Below are positions 53,441-64,000 of a stretch of DNA of 64,000 bases, piece by piece. The stretch spans positions 10,350,855-10,414,854 of the forward strand of contig JASKMD010000003.1 in the NCBI GenBank assembly GCA_030144725.1, in the 5' to 3' direction. The DNA comes from Haematococcus lacustris (taxonomy: Eukaryota; Chlorophyta; Chlorophyceae; Chlamydomonadales; Haematococcaceae). The notes under the pieces are model-generated. The model had not been told where the DNA came from. It did no database searches and was given only the letters and a program-made list of their open reading frames with translations. Position 1 is the stretch's first letter. Every line of letters begins with the position of its first letter. Position numbers and translations under genes: made by a program.

Positions 53441-54372
53441 AATGTCCGACGCTTGCATGAGCGCAGTAGTTGCCAGCAAGACGTCCAGCTCCGTCTGCCC
53501 CTCAAAAATGATTAGCAGGATCTGCAGGCTGTGTTAGACGTTGAGCAGGAGTCAAGATAGAGTGCTGAGCATGGTGTGGTGAGCAATGCTGGTGTTGAAG
53601 GGTCATGAGTGCATGCCTGATAAGGGGCATGCATGCGGCGCCGTTGAAGGCATGGGTGAACAACGTCCAAACATCGTGTCAACGCAGTATCTGTGCGTAC
53701 AAGGGTTACTCAAGGCGGACCGAAACATGTAGCCAGCTGCTGGTGCCACACGCTGCTGCTGGTGAACAATGTGGCGAATGGATTACATCACCTGGACCCA
53801 CCCACAACACCTTCATGCCAACATCCAGGCTCAGCTGCTGAAGTCTGACACCATGGATCAGGTTACAGGCTGCATGCCTTCAGCATGTAGATCATAGCTA
53901 GTTTGCACAGAGCTAGCAACAGAAATGCCACTGTCAACATCACCATGTCATCACAGATGCCTTGCCCACTGACCTGCAACAACAGCCTGCTTGGACTACG
54001 ACATCACGCCAGGCCACAGCTGCCCAATCTCTATCAACGTTATTGCAACTTAGTGCAACACGACATGTTGTCAAGCCACTGCAGCCTCATCTTCCCTGAC
54101 TGCATCAACAGCCACTACAGCATCCAGCAGCAGGTCTGTCAGCAGGCCAACAATAGTACGGAAACCCAAACGTCGGGCACAAACAGGCAGGCAGGCTGAT
54201 GAGAAGGGATGCAAAGGCTGATGAGAAGGGGGTGCGCTGATCTCGTCATATCACCAGCAAGGCACACACTGTTGTTAGCACATAGGGTTGGAGCGACTCA
54301 TGTGCATGCACGATAAGCATACGTGACTGCTGCTGCTCCTGGCAGGGCTGCACACACTCATGTCTCATGCGC
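53441..54372. other. Intergenic with a tiny LRR relic
   Basis: About 40 bp at 53823-53862 (GGCTCAGCTGCTGAAGTCTG) match the LRR-5 gene at 58015-58050 in the same orientation. 54305-54372 is the duplicated 3' flank also seen at 56975-57040. No other gene supported. Confidence 0.45.
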
Positions 54373-56061
54373 TCATGACTTGAACCACACCCTGAACTTG
54401 CCTGGCTGGGAAAGGGGGCTGGCCCGCCAGGATGCAGGAAAACTATCGGAGTATGAATGCCGCGCAATGCAAATGTCAAGCCAGCGAGCCCAGGGCTGCT
54501 CAGCCATGCGCTTCAATGACTGGTGCATGGCTGCTGAGGCGGAGCCATCTGACTTTGAGAAGGTGAGGTGGGTGACGGTGGGCATGTGCTGCATCAGCTG
54601 GCGCCAGAACTCCAGGGAGGGGGTCAGGCTGCTGTAAGCGAACTCAAGTTTTGTGCAGCCCTGGCACAATGGCGCCAGTGTCGCAACATTCGCCGCGCCC
54701 ACATTCATATGGGTCACTGAAACCGTTTCCCAGCTGCAATTGTTCAGCGCTTGCAGCGAAGCTTCCAGTTGCTGCAACTTTACATGCTGCAGTCCTGCCA
54801 CATCCAAGTGCAAAACCTTGATCCTCACTGACACACTGCAACTTGTCAGGTTGTGGGCTGCAGCTGCCACCTGCTTGCAGTTGTCATAGTCAGTTCGAAG
54901 CTCTCCAAGCACCAGGGGCTGGGTGAGGGACTGCAGCGGCAGGTGTGCCGCAGAGGAGCATCCAATATCGCCAGTGAGCTCCAGCCGCTGCCAGCTGCAG
55001 GGCACATCTGCACGTGAGCTGGTCAGCCCCATGAGTGAGTTGAGCTGGATGCTGCTCAGCTGGGTGGCCGCCAGCAGTGAGTCCAGCTGCTCCTGCCCAT
55101 AGACTGTTGCGTCAGGCAGCTGCAGAGTGTGCAGATGAGGGAGCGCCCGCAGCAGCCTAGGCAGACCCTCTAGGAAGCAAGTCTGAGAAATTGTCAGCAC
55201 CTGCAGCCGAGTCAGGGGCTGCAATATTGCAATGAACTTGTCAAGGCCACACCCCACACACCCACACTGCTGGAGGCACAGCTGTGTCAGGTGCTGGGAC
55301 AATGGCCGCAGGTCGGGCAGGAAGGGCTCTGTTTCCCAAGCCATCTTCTGGGTGGACAGGCTCAGCTGCTTGAGCCTGGATGCTTGGAACATGGTTTCCA
55401 GGGTGGCTGCCCCTGGCTCAGGCCGCTTAGCCTGGAGGATAGTGGTGCTGCTGAGGTCCAGCTGCTACAGCTGCAGGGACAGCTGTGGATGGGAGAGCAG
55501 GGTTGCCAGACCACTGCATGGGATGGCATATTTGTCGAGTGACAGAGAGGTCAGACCTGGGAAGGTGTCCATCAAGTGCTGAGCAAGGCTGCGGCTGCAG
55601 TCTAGGGGCATGTCAGGGGCGTGGGAGGGATCCTGGATGAATGCTAGCCTACAGGCTTCCACGGCTGCACAGTTGGCCAGCTTCTTCAGAACCTCAGTCA
55701 GCAGCCTGATGTACTCCCTGCTGCTTTGTGCCTGCGGCTGCTCAAGACTTAGGGCCAGCTGGCAAGTCCTGGCTTGCAAGGCTGTGACGACGCGTGGTGT
55801 GAGCAGCTGGTCACAGCGCTGGCTGTCCAGCTGGATGTGGAGAGCGGGGGCGTGCAGCAGGTTGGTCTTGAAAAAGGCACGGCAGGTGAGAGACAGGGTT
55901 CCTCCAGCACCCAGCTGTATGGCCCAGCGGGCGACGTCGTCCAAGAGCGGTGCAGGCAGGTCCAGCAGGGAGATGCCAGGACGAGGTTCAAGTGTTGCTG
56001 AAGGTGCCTCGACGCGTACGCACATACCGGGTGCATCGCTGCGCCTGAGCTGCTTAGACAT
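54373..56061 (-). pseudogene. F-box-like / LRR gene with one in-frame TAG (LRR-4)
   Basis: The frame is identical before and after the TAG at 55465-55467. The front part has LLDLPAPLLDDVARWAIQLG and LTCRAFFKTNLL (F-box-like), then SLSLDKYAIPCSGLATLLSH. The stop falls in QLSLQL-stop-QLDLSS, where LRR-1 and LRR-5 have CAG (Gln). The remaining 350 codons are intact LRR and C-terminus (SLEFWRQLMQHMP, MAEQPWARWLDI). A single C-to-T change, in a CTGCAG context, explains it. LRR-5 lies upstream on the same strand, and the 3' flanks of the two genes are similar, so they are tandem duplicates. Reassignment of TAG to Gln is not supported by anything else here. Confidence 0.8.
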
Positions 56062-57020
56062 GGCTGCTACGATGAGCCAACAAGACCAAAGCCACAACGG
56101 ACGAGCTCTTTTGATATCACATTTCAAACCGTGACTCTTCTGCACCATTCACATGTGACTAAATTGGAAGTGCCAGGCCCCTTGCGTCAGCCCTCTTCAC
56201 CTCAGTCGACCAGTGGAGCACTTCCTCGATTATACCTGCTTGTGTGGCACATGGGTTGGAGGCAGATGGGCTCGTCGACTCAATTCCTAGCGGGCCAGCA
56301 TCCTAGAGGCAGCAGATCAGATAATCCAGTCTTGCACTCTTGGGGCAAGGCGTGCTGCACCTTCATGTCTATCTTTGTGACTGCACATGTCAATGCATGC
56401 GTCCTCACAAGCTGCACCTCATACACCTTTGGGCAAGGTCTTGTGGCAAGGTCTGCCCCTCTACCATTGTGACTGCACATATCAGTGCACGCATTCTTAT
56501 AGCTTACACCTCATTTGACATGGCACCATGCAATATGGAACGACATGCTCGACTGTGGGTAATCTCGCTCCGCTGCAACCAGATTGAAGCATCCTAGGTT
56601 GCACCTTTGATCTGCAAACCCCACATTGTCATCCAGCACACTGGCAACAGACACTGGCAACAAACATGTCACCATTACCATCACCATTCCATAATAGATG
56701 CCTTGCCCACCAGCCTGCACCGGCAGCCCGTCTGGACCACGACACCATGTCGGGTCACTGCCGCCTCAGCTTCCCTGACTGCATCAGGAGGCATGTCACC
56801 AGGCCAGCACTAGTTCAACATCCCGGGTATCAAACACATACAGGCAAGCAGGCAGGCAGGCAGGCAAAGGCTGGTGAGAAGGGGTCGCACTCATCACATC
56901 ACCAGCAAGGCACGCACTGCTGTTGGCACACATGGATGGGACCGCCCATGCGTCTGCATGCAAGGCATATGTGGCTGCTGCTGCTCCTGGTAGGGCTGCA
57001 CACTCTCGTGACTCATGCGC
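56062..57020. other. Spacer between LRR-4 and LRR-5, duplicated flanking DNA
   Basis: Parts of 56340-56520 repeat the CTGCACCTTC..GTGACTGCACAT..CGCATCCT block of the other F-box/LRR flanks, twice in succession. A (GGCAGGCA)-type run is near 56840-56868. No gene supported. Confidence 0.5.
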
Positions 57021-58696
57021 TCATGACCTTAACCACACCCTGAGCTTGCCTGGCTGGGAAAGGGGGCTGGCCCGATAGCATGCAAGCAAAACCTCAGGGT
57101 CTGAATACCGCGAGATGTAGATGTCCAGCCACCGGGCCCAGGGCTGATCAGCCATGAGCTTTAGTGACTGGTCCATGGTTGCCGAGACGGAGCCCTTCAC
57201 GTCTGAGCTTCACGTCTGTGCTGCACCAGCTGGCGCCAGAATTCCAGGGAGGGGGTCAGGCTGCCATACTTGAACTGAAGGTGAGAGCAGCCCCGGCACA
57301 ATGGCGCCAGTGTCGAGATATCCGCTGCGCCCACAATCATGTGGGTCACTGACACAATTCCCCAGTTGCAATGCTTCAACGCTTGCAGCGCAGCCACCAG
57401 CTGCTGCAACTCTACCAACTGTTGTGCTGCCATGGCAGGGGTGTCTGGTATGACAAACATTCTCAGCCGCAAGACCTTGATCATCACTGGCACCTTGCAG
57501 GCCTGCGTCAGGTTGTTTACTGCAGCTGCCACCAAATCTAAGTCATTGGCATTGCACTGAAGCGCTCCCAGCACCAGGGGCTGGGTGAGGGAGTGCAGCG
57601 GAAGGTGTGCCGCTGAGGAGCAGTCAATAAAGCCTGTTAGCTCCAACCGCTGCCAGCTGCAGGGCGCATCTGCACGTGAGCTGATCAGCCCCTCCAAACA
57701 ACCAAGCTGGATGCTGGTAAGCTGGGTGGCTGCCAGCAAGGCATCCAGCTGATCCTGCCCCACGTGAGGCAGCCGCAGGGTGTGCAGCCGAGGCAATGCC
57801 TGCAGCAGCCCAGGCAGACCCTGCAGGTGGTAAGTATGAGAGACTGTCAGCACCTGCAGCTGAGCCAGGGGCTGCAGTACTGCAGTGTACTTGTCGAGGT
57901 GCCACTTCACACCCTCCCGCTGCTGGAGGCACAGCTGTGTCAGGTGCTGGGACAATGGCCGCAGGTCGGGCAGGAAGGGCTTGTCTTCACCCACAGCCTT
58001 CTTCGTAACCAACAGGCTCAGCTGCTGAAGTCTGACACCATAGAACAGATTGGCCGGGGTGGCTGCCCCTGGCTTAGGCCTCTTGGGCTGGGTGATGAAG
58101 GTGCTGCTGAGGTCCAGCTGTTGCAGCTGCAAGGACAGACGCGGATGGGCGATCAGGCTGGCCAGACCACTGCAATGGATGTAGTAGCCGTGAAGGGCTA
58201 GAGAGGTCAGGCCTGGGAAGCTATTTATCAAGTGCTGAACAAGGTCGGGGCTGAAGTGCATCTCATGGCAGAGGGAGGGACCTTTGCTAATACCTAGCTT
58301 GCAGGCTTTTACAGCTGCACAGTTGGCCAGCTTCCTCAGAGCCTCCGTCAATAGCTTGATGTGCTGCCTGCTGCTTTCAGACCGCTGTTCCTCCAGGGTC
58401 AGGGCCAGCTTGCATGTCCTGGCTTTCAGGGCTGCGACAACGCGTGGTGTGAGGAACTGGTAGCAGCCCTGGCTGTCCAGCTGGATGTGGAGAGAGGGGG
58501 CGTGCAACAGGTTGGTCTTGGAAAAGGCACGGCACGTGAGAGATAGCGCTTTGGCCGCACCCAGCAGCGCTGCTCGGGAGGCAATGTCATGAAGAAGCGC
58601 CGCAGGGAGGTCCAGCAGGAGGGTGCCAGGAATAGGTCCAAGAGTTGTTCCCACACCATCAGCGGATGCATCGCTGTGCCTGCACCGCTTGAACAT
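57021..58696 (-). pseudogene. F-box-like / LRR gene with frameshift near the 3' end (LRR-5)
   Basis: The open frame runs from the family Met at 58696 (or 58777) with LLDLPAALLHDIASRAALLG and LTCRAFSKTNLL, through the LRR region, to FWRQLVQHRREAQT and stop at 57197. There the sequence holds a 13-bp tandem duplication (CAGACGTGAAGCT then CAGACGTGAAGGG) and lacks about 15 residues present in LRR-1. In another frame the lost C-terminus continues: SVSATMDQSLKLMADQPWAR and further to TGA at 57021-57023. The gene may still make a protein shortened by about 60 residues. Confidence 0.75.
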
Positions 58697-58974
58697 TGCT
58701 GTGACGATGAGCGATAACTCTAGAAACAGAGCTGCAGCGGACGGGCTCATTCGATATCGCACTTCATATCGCCTCAACTCATCACATGCGAATGGATCTG
58801 AACCGCCAGGACCCTTGCTTCAGCCCTCCCTACCTAGGAACCAATGCAGCCCTGACCTAGTCATGCCTGCTTAAGCGCCGAATGAGGCTGGCGGCAGATG
58901 GGAGCGTCGGCTCGATGTCCAGCCAGCCTTCAGCACAGAGGCAGCAACAAGCTCTGGCAGTCTTGGGGCAAGGT

Positions 58975-59455
58975 TAGCTACACCTCTATCTCTACCTTTG
59001 GGATTGCACATAACAGTGCACACATCCTTACAAGTTGCACCTCATACACCAGTTGACTTGGTAGCAGGCTTGCTTGCCTTTCCAGTCACATCAACTATTG
59101 CTCGCCTGGCAACTTCCAGGTATGGTGCTCAGCAACAGCCATGGCACAACAACATTACGAGGTCACAACAAGGGGTTGAGTGACGAGCACAAGAACAGCG
59201 AGCAGCACGCTCCCAGCACCCTGCCTGGCCAAAGTGCACTTGGGTCTAGCCCTGCTCTGCCCCACTGCACCCTGCACTCTGCAAAACATTCCACTGTCAC
59301 GCCATACTCAAAACCGCTGCCTTAGCCCCACCACCCACCTGGAGCTCTCACAGCAACAAACATTGCCAGCAGCAGGCATGGCACAGCAGGCGCCGAGCAG
59401 GTGGCAGTGTAGCAATGTTGGAAATGAGGAGACTCTCAGGCATGCTATCCATGGA
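58975..59455 (+). repeat. Duplicated flanking block, copy 2
   Basis: Partner of 2090-2655. Here it lies upstream of LRR-5 and in front of an NLR exon fragment, whereas copy 1 lies between the NLR remnant and the 3' end of LRR-1. Confidence 0.7.
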
Positions 59456-59603
59456 TTTAATCCAAGGATTGAGCTTTGGCTGGCACTCGTCGACAGCAAT
59501 CCCAAACATTACCGCTCATCCCTTCATGCCTTAAACCACACCGGGCGGGCTGGAGGGAATGCACCTCCAAGTGCTGAGTACGATGCAGAAGACGCCGCAG
59601 GCT

Positions 59604-59733
59604 GAGCAGCCTGACCTGCTGGACCTGCTGCGCACTCGCCTGCTGCCTGTCCTGGTGGCATGCCTGGAGCCTCTGACGGTGCAGGAGCTGGCCTGGGCCA
59701 CCGGCTGTGAAGCAGACACTGACAAGGTGGGGA
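59604..59733 (+). pseudogene. Single NLR exon A fragment
   Basis: Encodes PDLLDLLRTRLLPVLVACLE followed by PLTVQELAWATGCEADTDK and a GTGGGG donor; nearly identical to 60451-60588, including about 75 bp of following intron. The rest of the gene is absent, so this is a tandem partial duplicate. Confidence 0.6.
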
Positions 59734-60332
59734 GCTGAGCCAGCTGCTGTCATAGCCATGCTGCCCTCTCGGTCGCCCTCCATGCCCAAGGTGCTTACCA
59801 CCGTGACAACCACCGTGATAACCACCGTAAGGTGATAACCATCGTACCAGGGTCACGGCCAGCAGATATGAGGGGGGGGGGGGGCTGGTGGCCAATCCCC
59901 AGGGGCACCCCGGTCCAGACTGTTGCGTGACGGAGGTATCGCCCCTGACCCCCCTGCGGCCGCCACCCCCACCAGACCCAGCCCAACCCTGCCGGGTGCG
60001 GTGCAGCTCGAGCCCTGGACAACTGGACAGCTGCGCAGCGGGCCATGGGGCCACTGGGGCGGGGTGGCAGTGCGGTCGAGGGGGCAGTGCGGTCGAGGGG
60101 GACGTCTGATACAATGAATAAAAGTTTTCAGCCTTCAGCTGCCGGCCTAGTGCCAAACCACATGGCCGGCATGAAAGCACCACAGCATTGATCATGTCAC
60201 ATCAACAGCAAGGCACACATTGCTTTCTGCACTGTATCTATGGCGCGCCCATGCGTCTGCATGTACCACTGTGGCGATGTGTCAACCACTGACGTGTAAA
60301 CCACGATGTGTAAAGCACTGCTGCGCCGACTC

Positions 60333-61713
60333 ACCACCTGCACGCAGCTCTCAGAGACCTGGCCAAGCAGGCGAGTTGGATGCTGAAGGAGATGGAGGCG
60401 CGGCTGCCAAGCGAGCTGAAGGGACTGTACTGCTGGGTGCTCAGTTGCAGAAGACGCCGCAGGCTGAGCGGCCTGACCTGCTGGATCTGCTGCGCACACA
60501 CCTGCTGCCTGTCCTGGTGGCATGCCTGGAGCCGCTGATGGTGCAGGAGCTGGCCTGGGCCACCGGCTGTGAAGCAGACATTGGCAAGGTGGGGAGCTGA
60601 GCCAGCTGCTGTCATAGCCATGCTGCCCTCTCGGTCGCCCTCCATGCCCAAGGTGCTTACCACCGTACCAGGGTGTACCAGGCTGGCACTTAAACCCACC
60701 ATCATCATCACCATGACACTCCAGCTGATGCTGCTGCATGACATCATGCCCCTGGCCCTGGTTCTTCAAGTGCAGCAGCTGGTGGGGCTGCTGGCTGACC
60801 TGTTACCATGCCGTGCTGACGGGGCAGACCAGCAGAAGCATGTGGCCCCTTACCACACTTCAGTGCTGCACTGTCTGAACATAGCAGCGGGCATGTCTGC
60901 TGCCCAGTTCCATGTCGGCACACAACAGGGTCACCGCCTGCTGGCCAGCTCATGCCTGCAGCAGGCTGTGCAGTGTGTGGCTGATGGCCAGGCTGACAGC
61001 CCGCTGGCCTGCACAAGGCAAGGAGCTGGCTTGGGCTGCAGCTTGAGGCATGCAGTGGCGCACGCCTGCCTGTCAGGGGAGGTCGAGGTACTCGAGACCC
61101 TGATCCTGGAGCTGGGGTCCTGGCAGGCTGTCATCACAACAGGTGAGAGCATACTGGGACTATAGCAGGGCTGGGTGTTGCAGCAGCGCGGACGTGCCAT
61201 GTGATGGTGTTGGTGGTTGTGATGGTGTTTGTATTGGTGATTGTAGTGGTGATGGTAGTGGTGAGGGTGAGGGTGATGATTTGCATGCTGGCTGCCACTC
61301 TTTGCATGCTGCCTGCTGCTCTTTGCATGCTGGCTGCTACTCTTTGCATGGGCCCTGCATGGTGGTTGCGGTACGTTCCATTCCTGCAGGGCATGTTGTG
61401 CGCATCATGACCAGCGGGCACTTCCTTTGTGCAGTGTGTGATGAACTCGGCTTGTAATGTTGCAACAACAAGACCATAAGGTGGGTGTGCAGTCACTACA
61501 CTTATCACGCAGCCAAGCAGTGTCTTGTCACTTCGGCTGGCCCGTTGTCCAGTGCCACACATGATGGCCGTGTCTTACTTGCCTGCAGGGCGTGGGACCA
61601 AGCCATCGGCAGCTGCTCTCAACCCTGGTAGGGAACACACATCATGTGACCAGTGTGGCTCTCAGCCCTGGCGGCAACACATTGGCGTCTGGGCCACAGA
61701 ACACCATCATCAG
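60333..61713 (+). pseudogene. STAND/NLR-type gene remnant (NACHT-flanking region and WD40), copy B
   Basis: After CACGCAG a helical segment reads LRDLAKQASWMLKEMEARLP followed by SELKGLYCWVL, but it is out of frame with the next block (QLQKTPQAERPDLLDLLRTH to EAD IGK, donor at 60589). Exon B (about 60770-61142) has LVGLLADLLPCRADG, YHTSVLHCL, FHVGTQQGHRLLASSCLQQA and RHAVAHACLSGEVEVLETL. WD40-like pieces follow at 61390-61480 (TAA inside, NNKTIR end) and 61589-61713 (HHVTSVALSPGGNTLASGPQ NTIIR, with AWDQAIGSC in another frame). HTS..FHV...GH..LA..CL is the usual C-terminal part of NACHT-associated helical domains before WD40 propellers. Frameshifts and a stop mean it is probably dead. Confidence 0.52.
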
Positions 61714-62286
61714 GTGGGTGTGAAGTCACCACTGCACCCTTTCTCCATTGCACCCTTGGAGCTGAACCCCATCACTTTGCATGCCAGCTTGTTGTTCATG
61801 ATGACAGCGCTGGTAGAGCCTGGCAGCCCCTTCTCACAGCCCCTCATGCAGCCCCTAGGTAGAAGGTGCTGGAGCTTAGCAAGGCACACACGCCATGTGG
61901 TGCACTCCGCCATGTGGTGCCGTAGAGTGTGCCATGTTGTGCCACTGGTGCTGGTCAGCAGACCTCTTGTGTGAGCCGCAGCTATGACCGCATCTGCCTA
62001 CCCATGCATGAGGTTGCGCTGACAACATTGAAGGAGCTTTGCGCAGCACGGCTGATCCGCTGACAGGCTTAGGCTTTAGCAGCCATGATGCTGTGTGACT
62101 CTACCTTGCATCAAAACTTGACTTGTGGGATTCGAACTGGTCTCTGGTGGCTATGGCTGATGCAGGTTGTGACAGTGTTTATTATTGATTGTTGGTTTTT
62201 TTGCAGGATTAATAGCTTAGTCTATGCACGATGTGGGGTGTTTCTCATATGGGGCGTTTGGCTTAGGTAGCACATAGACGGCGATG
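61714..62286. other. No supported gene
   Basis: Short frames only; possible further decayed WD40 sequence up to about 61980, not resolvable by eye. Confidence 0.35.
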
Positions 62287-62520
62287 GAGCAGACCTTCTT
62301 TGAAGGCAGGCTCAATGGGCCGCTGGCGGGGTGCGTGGCGCCCGGCCCCGAGCCGGCCTGCTCCGCCATTCGGACGCCGCACTCCTTTAAACTTGTCTAG
62401 GCCGCGCTCGATGGGTTCCCGGCGTTAGGGATGGCAACGACGAGGGTCATGTCGGTATGCTGGACGCGGTGCCGACCACTGCGCAGCTGGCCGGACCTGA
62501 TAGCCGCTATCGGAGAGATC
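62287..62520 (+). pseudogene. F-box-like exon relic, related to 29085-29445
   Basis: Starts MEQTFFEGRLNGPLAG, then PEPACSAIRTPHSFKLV and a TAG inside the F-box-like helix; later RVMSVCWTRCRPLRSWPDLI in a shifted frame. The alignment to the minus-strand copy at 29.4 kb is clear over about 75 codons. Confidence 0.65.
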
Positions 62521-62739
62521 ACGGTTGCAAGTCATCAGCTTCAGGTCTAATTGTCCAGCCAGCTTATCTCAACCTACCGTGATGAGTACCGGCCCTCCTT
62601 TGGCTGAACTTGACCGCAGTGGGTCTTGCCAGCACCACCGCCGCTCTGATTGCTGAGGTTGCTGCAACAACTTCTTGGGTATTGCCCCGCTTCCCCCACT
62701 GCAACTGATGACCATGGCTGTAGTTGTGTTTAAGGTCAG

Positions 62740-63290
62740 ACCCTCCCAACTCTGAGAAAGCCATGTACACTACCTTGTCATGCATGTCCCGGTGCCGAGA
62801 CGTGTGCGATTGGCGTAGCACCGTGCGGCATGCGATGACCGCTTAGTCTGCTATACGCACGTAATGCCAGGAACCCCGCAAACGAAAAAAGTGCGCCCAC
62901 CAATCAGCCGGTCGCTCTCACCACATCGCGCAGCGCAAGTCAGCTATGGGAGTGCTTCGCAATACCGTGGTTGCCTTCTAACGCTCTTAAGGCAAGTACA
63001 GCCGGCGCTTGTGATTCCTCCCGCCTCAATTAACCCGACAGTGTTTCCTGGATGTAGACGCGCACCCAGTTCTACTTCTGTGAATGCTTACTCGTTCATC
63101 GGCCTTACGCTTACATATACCTTCCATTTCAAGGTCAGCAGCCCACACCAAGCTTGCTTTGTTGCTGTTGATGAGTATGCCATATGAAGGAGAGTGACCT
63201 GCCCTTGCTACCGCTCTCAATGTAGACAAAGCATAGGTAACCAGGCAGTTATCCACTTCGTGCATAGCTACCCCCATCACCATCTTTGGC
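62740..63290 (-). repeat. Dispersed repeat, copy 2 (inverted relative to 52515-53060)
   Basis: See 52515-53060. Here the conserved frame (RQSHTSRHRDMHDKVVYMAF) runs on further, to 62564, as an open sequence of 85 codons. Confidence 0.8.
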
Positions 63291-63780
63291 TATTGTTGCA
63301 GGAGCCCTCTTACTAGCAACACCACCACCACCACTACCACCACCACTACCTCCTAGCCTACCACCACCACCCAGCCCAGCCCTCCCACTTCCCCCCCTCC
63401 CTCCACCCCCTCCTTGACATAGCAGCCCTCTCCCTACACTACCCAGCAGCCAAGAGCAAGCCCCCTCTCCCTGCTACAACCTGCTAGTAAGTTACTTTAA
63501 CGCAGCATCGCTTTGCCCAAACCTGCCCTGCCCTGCACCATGTGCCTACCACCACCCCCTCCTAGTCTCTACACCCATGATGGCATCCTCAGCCTTCAGT
63601 CCCAGCCTTATAGTTACAGCCATAGAATTATCCACCGTATGCATAGCTACACCCCTACACCATTGTTGCCAACTGTTGCAGGAGCCCACTTACCCAATCT
63701 CAGCCGCTACCACCACCACCACGATCACCACCACCTCCTAGCCTGCCTCCACCTACCGCTCCAGCTCAGCCAGCCATCCT
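63286..63780 (+). other. Two tandem proline/histidine-rich exon-like units
   Basis: TTATCCAC..TGCATAGCTAC..TGTTGCAGGAGCCC occurs at about 63250-63310 and again at 63629-63692, each followed by CCACCACC-rich sequence. The same unit, inverted, lies beside the GGGCT array at 52420-52515. The TGTTGCAG|GAGCCC junction looks like a 3' splice site in all three. Confidence 0.5.
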
Positions 63781-64000
63781 ATGGGTGGTCTCAGCAAACG
63801 CACCAAGGCCGGTAGGGCCAACCGTGCTCTGGGGCATGCTCTTGCAGCAGCAGCTCAGCAACGGCAAACTCTCATGTCTGCTGCCACAGAGGCAGCTGCT
63901 GCCACAGAGGCAGCTGCTGCCACAGAGGCAGAACTTGAAGAGGCCAGATCTCAGCTTCGCTCATGCCAGAGTGTGAACATGCGCACCGCCACCGACCTCC
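63781..64000 (+). CDS. Partial gene, basic N-terminus and coiled coil, runs off the window
   Basis: From ATG at 63781 the frame is open to the end: MGGLSKRTKAGRANRALGHA, then an Ala/Gln/Glu helix with a triple 18-bp repeat (AATEA units) and ELEEARSQLRSCQ. The N-terminal layout resembles the 31754 gene (SKR, then coiled coil). An in-frame stop lies about 45 bp upstream, so the ATG is a plausible start. Confidence 0.45.
   Translation, partial: MGGLSKRTKAGRANRALGHALAAAAQQRQTLMSAATEAAAATEAAAATEAELEEARSQLRSCQSVNMRTATDL

Noticed and set aside
54373..56061. Nuclear reassignment of TAG to glutamine
   Set aside because: One TAG at a Gln position is better explained by a point mutation; LRR-2 carries TGA instead, and other genes here show no in-frame TAG at conserved Gln sites.

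Overview
The window looks like nuclear DNA of a green alga in the Chlamydomonadales, possibly Haematococcus-like. This is inferred from GC-rich, intron-rich genes with GT-AG introns, secreted modules joined by SPPPP-type hydroxyproline-rich linkers, a TGTAA polyadenylation-type signal, and heavy satellite and transposon content. The species cannot be named from sequence alone. A 500-N assembly gap lies at 45753-46252.

Layout. 1-9.9 kb: a decayed STAND/NLR-type gene (NACHT-flanking region plus WD40) on the minus strand, an intact F-box/leucine-rich-repeat (LRR) gene, two GGGGC pentanucleotide arrays in opposite orientation (0.73 and 2.5 kb), and a second F-box/LRR copy with a stop codon inside its F-box. 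10-13.6 kb: a 5'-truncated LINE with a full endonuclease-reverse transcriptase frame and 12-bp target-site duplications. 15.3-18.0 kb: at least six exons of a PP2A B''-type (TON2/FASS/PPP2R3C-like) regulatory subunit. 20.7-26.6 kb: a twelve-exon secreted mosaic protein with repeated beta-rich modules and proline-rich linkers, containing an internal segmental duplication in which introns are better conserved than several exon patches. 28.4-31 kb: a T4 Rnl1-like RNA ligase next to an F-box-like exon and LRR relics. 31.7-33.7 kb: a coiled-coil protein gene. 36-38.4 kb: a foldback element and an hAT-like transposase gene ending in a SAP motif. 38.8-39.9 kb: an LRR relic. 41.1-43 kb: a 44-bp minisatellite seeded by 20-bp palindromes. 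43-45.75 kb: a gene with a 2-oxoglutarate/Fe(II) dioxygenase signature. 46.8-50.4 kb: a DNA transposon bounded by inverted repeats and an 8-bp duplication, encoding a DDE-like and SAP protein and inserted in an exon of another gene. 51.8-52.4 kb: a GGGCT array that appears to have expanded from two units still present in a related copy at 63.4 kb. 54-62.5 kb: two more F-box/LRR copies and more NLR-WD40 fragments.

The F-box/LRR and NLR-WD40 families occur together at both ends of the window and share flanking blocks, so they seem to have been duplicated as mixed clusters. Of five sizeable F-box/LRR copies only one is uninterrupted. The best candidates for something undescribed are the TIR transposon with its SAP-tailed DDE protein, the secreted mosaic gene with conserved introns and hypervariable exon patches, and the dioxygenase gene lying among transposons. 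All splice joins, domain calls and family names are by eye.
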